This document shows positions 33,901 to 43,057 of a DNA stretch of 64,000 bases, one piece after another (positions within the stretch are counted from its first letter, which is position 1; each line of letters begins with the position of its first letter). Both the position numbers and the translations under genes were made by a program. This stretch comes from Wolfiporia cocos (Eukaryota > Basidiomycota > Agaricomycetes > Polyporales > Phaeolaceae). Location of the stretch: contig JACCLO010000012.1 in NCBI GenBank assembly GCA_029448655.1, forward strand, positions 2,232,001 to 2,296,000, read 5' to 3'. The notes beneath the pieces are model-generated. The model was given only the letters and a program-made list of their open reading frames with translations. It ran no database searches and was not told where the DNA came from.

Positions 33901-36900
33901 GAAATGGCAGATGCATCAGGTGCCACTAACAAATCAGAAAAAAGGGTACAGCGTAGACGCGTCAAGAAAAAGACTGTCACGCTCGACATATACCTAGACC
34001 ACCTACGGGCAATCCCACCTGAGCGCAAAAGCGAAGGTGCCGCTGGGTATGACCTCTATTCTGTGGAAGAGGTCATCATTCCTAATGGGAAACGTATCAC
34101 TGTAGACACTGGCATCAAGATCAGGATGCCAGTCGGTGTATACGGACGAATCACTCCACGATCCGGACTCGCCCTCAAGGGAGTCGACGTGGAAGGCAGT
34201 GTAGTAGACAAAGACTACACTGGCCGAGTAAAAGTCATACTGAATAATCAGACTGGAGCAGATTATCAGGTCGAGTACGGGGACAGAATCGCCCAGTTCA
34301 TACTCGAATGCAACATGACACCCGACACCAAGATCGTCAAGACAATCCACAAAACCACGCAAGGGACACAGGGTTTCGGTTCAACTGGTGAAAAACTCAG
34401 GGGAAGTGTAGTGGTCATCCAGATGGGAAAACGGGGAAAGCAGATCAAAGTACCGATCACTCTCCACCACCCCAACGGACACACCCTCTTCACAAAGGCT
34501 CTCATCGATTCCGGTTCCACTGGATCGGAGATCAGTAAATCCTACGTGGAGGAACACCAACTCGAGCAGATCCCATTGGACCGCCCTATCAAGCTGTTCA
34601 ATGCGGATGGATCAACCAACAGCATGGGACTCATGATGCACTATGTCGAGCTCCAAAAGCAGATTGACACGCACTTGGAAACACAGAAGTTCCACGTCAC
34701 GGAACTCAGCTCTGTGGACATTTTCCTAGGCTTTGACTGGCTCAAAGACCACAACCCCTCCATAGACTGGAAGAAGCGATGGATCACGTTCTCCTGTGAC
34801 TGTGAGCACGAGCAGATCGAGGACGGTGATCATATTTATTACATTTTCGCTGACGCATGGATCCGAAACAGGGACGAATGTAGAGCAGAAATCGCAGAGC
34901 GAGTCCGCGCCACAAAGGCCACAGAAATCACCATCGCGACTGGCAAAACTACAGAAGCAAAGACGTTCAAGGAAGTCGTACCCGAGTACTTGCACGAATT
35001 CAAAGACGTGTTCGAGGAAAAGGAATTCGACACACTCCCAGAACGGTGACCGTGGGATCATGCCATCGAACTCCTCCCCAATTCGGAACCATACACGGGC
35101 AAAATCTACACCCTTTCACCTAGAGAACAAGAAGCTTTGGATGATTTCCTAGAAGAACAGCTGCACACGGGCTGCATCTGCCCATTGAAGTCACCATGGG
35201 GGGCACCCTTCTTCTTTGTAAAAAAGAAGGACGGGAAACTACACCCTATCCAGGACTATCGAAAGTTGAACCAGATGACCAAGAAGAACAAGTACCCACT
35301 CCCGCTCATTACGGAGTTACTCAACAAGCTAAAACGCGCTAAGTACTTTTCTAAATTGGACATTCATTGAGGATACACCAACGTCCGAATCAAGGAAGGC
35401 GACGAAGAAAAAGCTGCCTTCATCACTAATAGAGGGCTCTACGAGCCATTAGTGATGTTCTTCGGGATGTGCAATGCACCAGGCACATTCCAGACCTTGA
35501 TGAACGACATATTTAGAGACCTAGTCCTTACAGGGAAGGTCATTGTATATCTAGACAACATTCTTATTTTCACGGAGAACCAGAAAGAACATAGAGAGAT
35601 CCTGCGCAAGGTTCTTCTGGTTCTCCGTCAAAATAAGTTGACCTGCAAACCAGAAAAATGCGAGTTCGAAAAGTCCGAACTAGAGTACTTGGGACACATA
35701 ATCTCTCATGGGGAGATCCATATGGACCCCGCGAAGGTCGCTGCAGTAGCCGAATGGCCAGCACCTCGGAACGAGAAAGAAGTGCAGTCCTTCATTGGAT
35801 TCGCAAACTTCTACCGGAGATTCATCCCCAAGTTCTCAATGGTAGCACATCCCCTTATCAATCTAACCAAAGATGGAGAATGGCAATGGGATGTGACAGA
35901 ACAGGAATGCTTTGACAAGTTAAAAAACATCTTCGTCACAGCACCTGTACTAGGGATACCGAACGATGACAACCCCTTCCGCATTGAGGCAGACTCTTCA
36001 GACTTTGCAACTGGAGCCTGCCTCATGCAGAATCAGGACGGCATCTGGAAACCCATAGCGTATCACTCAAAGACGCTACTACCAGCAGAACGAAACTACG
36101 AGATCTACGATCACGAACTTCTGGCTATCATGCGCGCCTTGGATGAATGGCGGCACTTTGTAATGGGTGCAAAACACCCTGTAGAAGTACTAACAGACCA
36201 TGAGAACCTAGAATACTTTAAGACTCCACAGAAAATTAATCCGCGACAAGCCCGGTGGATGACGGAACTAGCCGAGTACAACCTACAACTTGTGCACATC
36301 CCCAGGAAGACCAATGGAAGGGCGGATGGCCTATCTCGATGAGGTGATCATGATGACAACAAGAACCACCTCGAAGAACAGATCATCCTGAAGGAGCACC
36401 TCTTTGCCAAAGATAGTGCAGAAAAGCTGAGATCCTCTTTCTATACACTACTTCACAGAATCACCCACGAGGAGGTAAAAGAAAGGGTCAAAGCCAAAGC
36501 CGCGCTCTACGACAAGGAGGTAGTAAAAGGATCAGTGGAAACGGCCAAGGACGGACTACGCTACAGGAGGGGGAAGTTGATCATTCCGAGAGACGAGGAA
36601 TTAATCGGAAAAATCATTTCCTCATTTCACGACACGGTCTCGGCAGGACACCCCGGCACAGAAAACACATACACTGCCATTCACCGCTCGTACTGGTGGC
36701 CAAAGATGCGAAACGACATCTGCCATCAAATGCCAGCGAGCCAAGCCAGACCATTCGAAGAGAGCTGCACCACTAAACCCGAATCCAGCACCCGCACACA
36801 ACTGGGAGAACATTTCCGTCGACATGATCACGGGACTCCCGGTATCCAAGGGTCGAGACGCCATCATTGTAGTTGTAGACATGAAATCCAAGGACTATAT

Positions 36901-37194
36901 CATGGTACCAACCACAACCAGGCTCACCGCCGAAGGTTGGGCCAACATATTTGTAGATAAAATATACGCACAGCACGGACTACCAAAGAAAGTATTTAGC
37001 GACAGAGGACCACAGTTTGTATCAGACTTTATAAGAGATGTATACCGTAGATTAGGCATCAAAGGAAACCCTAGTACCATGTTCCACCCACAGACAGACA
37101 GGCAGATGGAATGTATGAACCAGGAACTAGAGGTGTACCTACGATTATTTATCAATGACACCCATACCAATTGGCCGGACTTACTTCCGCTAGC
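33901..37194 (+). pseudogene. F2b Pol: dUTPase-protease-RT-RNase H-integrase (part)
   Basis: The dUTPase lies at about 33975-34395 (AAGYDLYSVEE, RSGLALKGVDV, VVDKDYTGRV, DRIAQFILE, GFGSTG), retropepsin LIDSGSTGS at about 34501, RT about 35120-35800, RNase H to about 36340 and integrase from about 36630. Breaks are TGA 35047 (CGA in F2c), TGA 35368 replacing Trp, a TGA just after SR at about 36340, and a short deletion near 36725 that shifts frame in the HHCC finger. The RT motif reads YLDN (35548-35559) instead of YLDD, a G-to-A change that should kill activity. Element F3 interrupts the frame at 37194, in LLPLA. Confidence 0.9.
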
Positions 37195-37902
37195 TGTTAC
37201 GGGTCGAATACCCGTTCGTATATTCGAGTCGCGAATATAGATCGTTCTTCTGCACGTAGGCACGTCGCCGTATGCAAGGCAAATACTCGTTAGATGCCTT
37301 CGGGTCCTAAGTGAAGTTCTTAGGAGATCGGTTAATATCCAATACGCGTTAGAGGATATAATCTGTTCAAGTGCGAGTCGAATAGAATATAAGACTCGCC
37401 TAAGTCCGAGAAGTCAGTGTGCACTTCGAGGACTTAGTCGTTCGGTTGCTCGAGTGAGAAATACTGAGCGTAGTTTCCTACGTTTGAGAACGAGTATAAG
37501 ACTTCTTGTTTGTACAACAAGGTCGAGCTGAAGAGCCTCGACAGTAGGTACATTAGTTTATATACTACGTTGGGTTTCAGGGGTCAAGTCCGTCCCAGAT
37601 GTCACCGATACTATCTACGCTATAGTACCAAACGTTTGATAGGTATGTAGTGATATACCTGAGACGATAGATAGGAATGATGGCGGTTGAACGCCATCTA
37701 TCAGCTAATAAACGATGAGCATGAAACGGTGGCAGAGTTGGATCTGCCAAAGGTGAAACGCGCCCTATAGACTAATACAACCTGGGATGCGCCCAGTAGA
37801 GTCACGAGTAGCCAGGGGAGTTGGTTGCGCAACAAGTCCCTGTATCGTATTCGTCCAATGGTGAGTTCTGTCGATATTCGAAAAATTAAAATAACCGTAA
37901 CA
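37195..37902 (-). repeat. F3 3' LTR
   Basis: 708 bp. On the minus strand it is preceded by a polypurine tract (TCTAGGGAGGGGCTGA, about 37903-37918) that overlaps the pol stop codon at 37914-37916. Confidence 0.95.
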
Positions 37903-37913
37903 TCAGCCCCTCC

Positions 37914-40900
37914 CTAGACATTTGTCGGCCTCGACGAATTTTCCAAGTTCCTTTCCTCAGAGTGCCTCAGCGTCCTGTTCGTTGTAGATGTCGCCGTTCC
38001 CGCTGAGGGACGGGGTCGTAGGAGTTCGCCATACGAAGTGTTGGCGGCATTCATTCTGTCGATGACCTGGTTGATTGAGCCCACAAGCTCTGCAAATATA
38101 GTCGGGGCAGTCGAGGATCCAGTGGCTAGCGGATCCGCACTGTCGACAGGGTTGTTCAGGCGAGGGCCTCGCTGGTACCCGTAGGGAAGGGATATCTCTG
38201 AGATATTCGTTGTGTCGGTATCTCCAGTGGTGAGCGGCGCGATGGAGGTTCCGTTGCGCCCACGTGGGTAAGGAGGCGGTGTCTCGTTCGTGCTCCCTCG
38301 CACCTCGCTCAAACTCCTCGCGGGTAATGCTCTGCACCGATGGAGATCGTCGAATAGGCGGCGTGCTATTCGCTCTTCGCTGTCGTTCTGGGGTAGCCCT
38401 AGGGCTCGTCGGGCGTGCAGGTGGTTCACGTCTCCCGTTGCCTCCCATACCAGGAATACGTGGCGTCGGGTCTCTAACTCCTGTTTGGCGGGCCCTCTGA
38501 GTCTCGGTAGGCAGTGGAAATAATACTCTATCGCCCTCCATAAAATTAAACGGCCTTGCAACTCGATGTCGTTCGTCGGTGGTGAAAAAGCGGGCGGGTC
38601 TTGGTACGTATTCGGGTCGGTTGGGAGTAGCGTGCTCGCGATCCTCGAAGTCGTTGAGCGCGTGTCGTAGTCGGGCCGTTGTGGTGGCGGCCAGTCGGTC
38701 GATAAGTCTGTCGGTGAGTAACTCGAGTCCCTCTCTCTGCGCTCTGATCTGCCCCTCCATTTGGACGAGGTCCTCGGTGATATTCTGGTACGAGCTGTAG
38801 ACGTGGGTGAGATCCTGCGCGATGTCAAAGAGGGCCGTCCAGCCATCGGCTCGGCCAGCAAAAGGTCCCTTGGCCCTGTACCAGAGCAGGGCGTGTCTGA
38901 TCTGTAGGTGTTGGGGGGAGTACCTCCTCTGCGGCGTACCTCTCGGTCGTCCTTGCCTGTGACTCGCATCGCTGTGAGGGGTCGGAGCGCGGCGAGGGAG
39001 TTGGTGGCGAGTCGTCGACATACTATTACTGTTTGGTTTTCGAGTGTTGGGGCTGTCCTGACTCTCGTCCTGTGGTAGTCTTTTATCATCTCCTTGGAGT
39101 GTTCCAAATTTCCCTCGTCTTCCCATGAGTTGTCGGCTGTAGCATAGCCTTTCCACTTGACAAAATACTGATGCTTCTTTCCTCGCCATCTGTCAGCCAA
39201 GATTGCTTCGACTTCATATTCCTCCTGTCCCTTGATGATATCAGGTGGCGGCCGTAGGTAATTGGGTCCGTGCACCCTTGTTTCTTTGAATGGTTTTAGT
39301 AAGGCCGCGTGGAATACCGGATGAATTTTCCAGTTCGCCGGTAACTGCAACCGGTATGTCGTGGGTCCCATCTTTTCTGAGATGGTGAAGGGTCCTTCCC
39401 TTTTTGGTGCTAGCTTGTTAGATTCGTAGGGGATGGTTAAGTTCTTTGCGTCGAGCCAAACCTTGTCTCCTTTCTCGAGCTTCGGTAATTCTCGGAGGAA
39501 ACGTCCCGCCATTCTTTTCTGAGCTAGCTCGTGCGCGATGAATGCCATCTTTCGCGCCTCCTTGATCTTTTTGATCCTGTCGACTGCTGCCGGGACGTTT
39601 CCTACCCTGTCGTAGTCTGGGAATCCCCTTGGAATATAACCCAAGATTATTTCAAGAGGCGCAGGTCGGTTTTCGGTTCGCTTGGTGTTGTGCGCAAATT
39701 CGACGTCAGGTAGTCGTTGTACCCATTGGAAAGGGTCGTTCATGCAATAGATACGAAGGTACACTTCGATTTGTTGATTCATTCTTTCCGTTTGTCCGTC
39801 GGTCTGTGGATGGTACGCCGTACTCATCGCAGATTCCGTTCCCTGCAGCTTGCATAATTCCTTGAACAGTTTCGATGCGAATTGCGGTCCCCTGTCTGAA
39901 ATGATCTTTCGGGGAATGCCGTATTGTGAGTAAATCTTTTGATGGAATATTTCTGCGGCCCCTTCGCTCGTGATTGTTTTGTCGCATGGGGTGAGAGAGA
40001 TGGCCTTGGATAGGCCATGGTCGACGATCACCATCATGGAGTCATATTTTCCGACTCTTGGCAGGTCGGTGACAAAATCGACCGAGCACTGTGAGAAGGG
40101 GAGGGCGTCTTCCCGTGTCGGTATTGGTTGCAAAGGGGGTTTCAGCGGATTCCTATCAGGTTTCATCTGTTGACAGATTGCACAGCCCCGGACATATTCC
40201 GCTATCATTGTTCTCATGTCGGGCCACCAGAAATGGGTCGTAACCTGTATCGTCGTACCCCAGATCCCAGGGTGTCCGGCCGGGATCGTGTCGTGGTATT
40301 TTGAGATAACGTCCCGTCGAAGGCCCTCGTCCCTTGGCACGTACATCCTGCCCCTGTAGAGCAGTATTCCATCCGTTTGTTGCCATTCATCTGCGGTGGT
40401 TCTTGCGGGGAATTCGCCTGTGCCCTCTAGAGCACGGATCGCCTGTTCCGCAGATTCATCTCGATCGTGGGCGTTCTTGATTCGATCAATGATCGGGATC
40501 TGGATTGCGTGGACGACGAGTTCGTCTGGGATCATGGTGATTCCCTCGTTGTCTTCGTTGCTTTCGTCCAGGTGGTACATCCTGGAAAGCGTGTCGGCCA
40601 TGACTAGTTTCCTTCCGGGGACGTGCTGTAGCTTCAGGTCGAATTGCGAAAGGAATAGATGCCATCTCGCTTGTCGCCGATTTAGGCGCTGTGCGCTTCT
40701 CCAGTACGTCAGGTTCTGATGATCACTTCGGATCAAGATCCGATGCGGTGCTCCTTCCAATAGGTGCCGCCATTCTTCTAGTGCTCGGACTATTCCGAGT
40801 AGTTCGCGATCGTAGATTTCGTAGTTCCGTTCTGTCGATGTCAGGGATTGTGAGAGATATCCCACTGGCCGTTCGCGCCCTGTTTCATCTGTCTGTTTCA

Positions 40901-42233
40901 ACACTGCTCCTGTGGTGAACTGAGATGCATCTGTTTCGAGGATAAATGGTTTTTCCTTGTCGGGTGTTCCTAGCGCGGGCGCCGTCATGAATGCCTGCTT
41001 CATGAAGTCGAATGCTCTCTGCTCTTTGTCCGTCCACTGGAACCCCGTTCCTGTGACCGTTTTTGTGAGGTCTACCAGGGGTCGTGCGTGCGTTGAGTAG
41101 TGGTCGATGAATTTTCGATAGAAGTTCGCAAACCCTAGGAAGGATCTGACTTCCTTGAGATTTCGGGGGGTCGGCCAGTTTTTAATCCCGTTGAGTTTTG
41201 CTGGGTCCATCTGAATATTTCCTGGGGTAATGACTAGTCCCAGAAATTCGACTCTGTCGACGCCGAAGGCGCATTTTTCAGGTTTCACAAAGAGGTGGTT
41301 ATCCACCAGTCTTTGGAGAATTCGTCGCTCTCGTTCCTTGTGTGTTTTCTCATCTTCTGAGAAAATGAGGATGTCGTCCATGTAGACGAGCACCCACCCT
41401 TCGAGAATCTCTTCTTTCAGGATTTCATTCATCATTGCCTGGAAGGTTCCCGGCGCGTTGCATAATCCGAAAAACATAACCGTGGGCTCGTACAACCCTC
41501 GGTTTGTTTTGAAGGCCGCCTTCCATTCGTCTCCCTTTTTGATTCGCACGTTGTTGTATCCCGCTCTAAGGTCCATTTTTGTGAAGATCTTTGCTCCTTT
41601 TAGCTTTTCCAGGAGCTCCGAGATCAGTGGTAAGGGATAGACGTTCTTTATCGTCCCTTCGTTCAGATATCGATAATCTTGACAGGGTCGTAGGCCGCTG
41701 TCCTTCTTTGGGACGAAAAAGAATGGTGACGCCATCGGGGATTTTGAAGGGACTATGAATCCCTTGGCCAGGTTTTCTTTTAGGAATTCGTCCAACGCCT
41801 GTTGCTCTTTAGGCGAGAGTGCATAGACTTTGCAGTCTTTCGGCACGAAATCGGGTTTTAATTCGATTGCGTGGTCCCATGGTCTCGACGGGGGGAACGC
41901 TGCTGCGGACTCCTTACTGAACACCTTGGCGAAGTCCAATAGGTGTTTCGGGACCATCTCTTCAATTGTTCGTTCTGGTTCGGGGTTTTTTTGTGCGAAT
42001 TCCTGAGATTTCGTCAGCGCTTTCCTGACAGCGTTGATGATTTGTATCTTTGTTCGGAACTTCTTTCGCGTCTCCCCTTTCTTTCCTATGATCCTAGGGT
42101 TATCTTTTGCGAAGCGTCGGATCGCTTCGTATTCGTCGGGAGTATAGAGCCGCTGCGCTGTTTCTTCTGGCTGGTCTGTGGATCCAAACCCTTTCTCCCC
42201 TCGTTCTGTTTCATCTAGATCTTCGACCTTCAA
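37914..42233 (-). CDS. F3 Pol: RT-RNase H-integrase-chromodomain (after nonsense codon)
   Basis: 1439 codons, same frame as the protease-dUTPase piece at 42276-42968 and separated from it by one TGA (42276-42278). RT starts near residue 150 with DYRYLNEGTIKNVYPLPLI, and catalytic YMDD is at 41373-41384 (residue ~284). RNase H has ETDASQF, DRELLGIVRALEEW and SDHQNL. Integrase has an HHCC finger (HDTIPAGHPG...CAICQ) and a D,D,E core (SVDFVTDLP, SDRGPQF, ERMNQQIE). A chromodomain with YFVKWKGYATADNSWED is at about 39070-39225, the chromovirus targeting module. The ~380 residues after it overlap the zinc-knuckle frame (37957-39189). This part would need the TGA read through or repaired to be made from the Gag-Pol message. 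Confidence 0.93.
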   Translation of the reverse strand: MKVEDLDETERGEKGFGSTDQPEETAQRLYTPDEYEAIRRFAKDNPRIIGKKGETRKKFRTKIQIINAVRKALTKSQEFAQKNPEPERTIEEMVPKHLLDFAKVFSKESAAAFPPSRPWDHAIELKPDFVPKDCKVYALSPKEQQALDEFLKENLAKGFIVPSKSPMASPFFFVPKKDSGLRPCQDYRYLNEGTIKNVYPLPLISELLEKLKGAKIFTKMDLRAGYNNVRIKKGDEWKAAFKTNRGLYEPTVMFFGLCNAPGTFQAMMNEILKEEILEGWVLVYMDDILIFSEDEKTHKERERRILQRLVDNHLFVKPEKCAFGVDRVEFLGLVITPGNIQMDPAKLNGIKNWPTPRNLKEVRSFLGFANFYRKFIDHYSTHARPLVDLTKTVTGTGFQWTDKEQRAFDFMKQAFMTAPALGTPDKEKPFILETDASQFTTGAVLKQTDETGRERPVGYLSQSLTSTERNYEIYDRELLGIVRALEEWRHLLEGAPHRILIRSDHQNLTYWRSAQRLNRRQARWHLFLSQFDLKLQHVPGRKLVMADTLSRMYHLDESNEDNEGITMIPDELVVHAIQIPIIDRIKNAHDRDESAEQAIRALEGTGEFPARTTADEWQQTDGILLYRGRMYVPRDEGLRRDVISKYHDTIPAGHPGIWGTTIQVTTHFWWPDMRTMIAEYVRGCAICQQMKPDRNPLKPPLQPIPTREDALPFSQCSVDFVTDLPRVGKYDSMMVIVDHGLSKAISLTPCDKTITSEGAAEIFHQKIYSQYGIPRKIISDRGPQFASKLFKELCKLQGTESAMSTAYHPQTDGQTERMNQQIEVYLRIYCMNDPFQWVQRLPDVEFAHNTKRTENRPAPLEIILGYIPRGFPDYDRVGNVPAAVDRIKKIKEARKMAFIAHELAQKRMAGRFLRELPKLEKGDKVWLDAKNLTIPYESNKLAPKREGPFTISEKMGPTTYRLQLPANWKIHPVFHAALLKPFKETRVHGPNYLRPPPDIIKGQEEYEVEAILADRWRGKKHQYFVKWKGYATADNSWEDEGNLEHSKEMIKDYHRTRVRTAPTLENQTVIVCRRLATNSLAALRPLTAMRVTGKDDREVRRRGGTPPNTYRSDTPCSGTGPRDLLLAEPMAGRPSLTSRRISPTSTARTRISPRTSSKWRGRSERRERDSSYSPTDLSTDWPPPQRPDYDTRSTTSRIASTLLPTDPNTYQDPPAFSPPTNDIELQGRLILWRAIEYYFHCLPRLRGPAKQELETRRHVFLVWEATGDVNHLHARRALGLPQNDSEERIARRLFDDLHRCRALPARSLSEVRGSTNETPPPYPRGRNGTSIAPLTTGDTDTTNISEISLPYGYQRGPRLNNPVDSADPLATGSSTAPTIFAELVGSINQVIDRMNAANTSYGELLRPRPSAGTATSTTNRTLRHSEERNLENSSRPTNV
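37957..39189 (-). CDS. F3 third frame: coiled-coil plus zinc-knuckle protein overlapping Pol
   Basis: Open for 410 codons in a frame different from pol. A likely start is Met at 39021 (MSTTRHQLPRRAPTPHSD), just after the chromodomain. The region WTALFDIAQDLTHVYSSYQN then ITEDLVQMEGQIRAQREG looks like an amphipathic/coiled-coil segment. Near the end are a canonical knuckle C-X2-C-X4-H-X4-C (38107-38148) and a variant C-X2-C-X6-H-X4-C (38047-38094). This suggests a nucleic-acid-binding accessory protein. The pol frame is also open and in part protein-like across the same DNA (IELQGRLILWRAIEYYFHCL), so either the region codes in two frames or the true frame switches through indels. Confidence 0.6.
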   Translation of the reverse strand: MARKEASVFCQVERLCYSRQLMGRRGKFGTLQGDDKRLPQDESQDSPNTRKPNSNSMSTTRHQLPRRAPTPHSDASHRQGRPRGTPQRRYSPQHLQIRHALLWYRAKGPFAGRADGWTALFDIAQDLTHVYSSYQNITEDLVQMEGQIRAQREGLELLTDRLIDRLAATTTARLRHALNDFEDREHATPNRPEYVPRPARFFTTDERHRVARPFNFMEGDRVLFPLPTETQRARQTGVRDPTPRIPGMGGNGRREPPARPTSPRATPERQRRANSTPPIRRSPSVQSITREEFERGAREHERDTASLPTWAQRNLHRAAHHWRYRHNEYLRDIPSLRVPARPSPEQPCRQCGSASHWILDCPDYICRACGLNQPGHRQNECRQHFVWRTPTTPSLSGNGDIYNEQDAEAL

Positions 42234-42275
42234 GATGTCAGGGGTGAGGTGTCGTTCGAAAATTATCTGGGCTAT

Positions 42276-42968
42276 TCACATGCCCGGGATAATTCTATGC
42301 GCCTTGTCTGAGTGGTTAAAGACGATGGCACCGACGTCTCCTCGGTAGTCTGAATCTATGATTCCGGCTTGTACTACCAATCCGTGTCTGAGGGTGTTGC
42401 CTGATCGTCCGGCCAGCCTTCCATACGATCCCTTCGGGATCTTCATTTTTACTCCTGTGGAGACGAGTTTCCATCCTCCGGCGGGGACCTCGGTTTCTTC
42501 TGCGGCATAAAGGTCGTATCCTGCGGCTTCTTGGGTTCCCCTTGTTGGAATTTTTCCTTCTGGGGCAACTACCATTTCTACCGTGTCCATTCGGATCGTG
42601 GTTTCCTGTTTCTTTTCTTCTGCCCCTAGTATTGATCGTACATCGACTGTTTGGTCTTTCCAGTCGATTGTGGGGTTCTCGTCTTTTAGCCATCCATACC
42701 CCAGAATCATGTTTTCTGTTCCGATCGATCCTACTAGGAATCGGACTTTTCGCGTTTTCTGGGTCTTTGGATATCGTAGGAGTATGGTGGCTTCTCGATC
42801 TATTCGCCCATCTTTGTTTTCTGTTCCGTCAACATTTTTGACGATGATCGGGTTCTTCAGGGGTTGCGTGGGTACTTTGTATTTTTCTACCACTTTGCTG
42901 TGGATCAGGTTCGACATTGCTCCTGAGTCGATTAGTGCATTGCACTTCACGGGTTTTGCCAGCGTCAT
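42276..42968 (-). pseudogene. F3 Pol N-terminal part: protease then dUTPase
   Basis: The retropepsin motif ALIDSGAMSNLI comes first, then GTENMILGYGWLKDENPTIDW, then the dUTPase: AAGYDLYAAEE (motif 1), YGRLAGRSGNTL (motif 2), AGIIDSDYRGDV (motif 3), motif 4 broken by TGA 42276-42278 within PGM*IAQIIFE, and motif 5 GEKGFGSTD just after. The TGA most likely replaces CGA (Arg). The pol frame is open upstream of the Met at 42968 and overlaps the end of gag in the -1 frame, as expected for -1 frameshift expression; no canonical slippery heptamer was obvious near ATTTTGCC. The protease-dUTPase order is the reverse of F1 and F2. Confidence 0.9.
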
Positions 42969-43057
42969 GATTACCGGGATGAAGAGGGATCGATTCTTCT
43001 CGAACGAGGTAATTACATGCGCTGCTTTCTCGGAGGGTAAGACCGTGGGCTTCCCTC

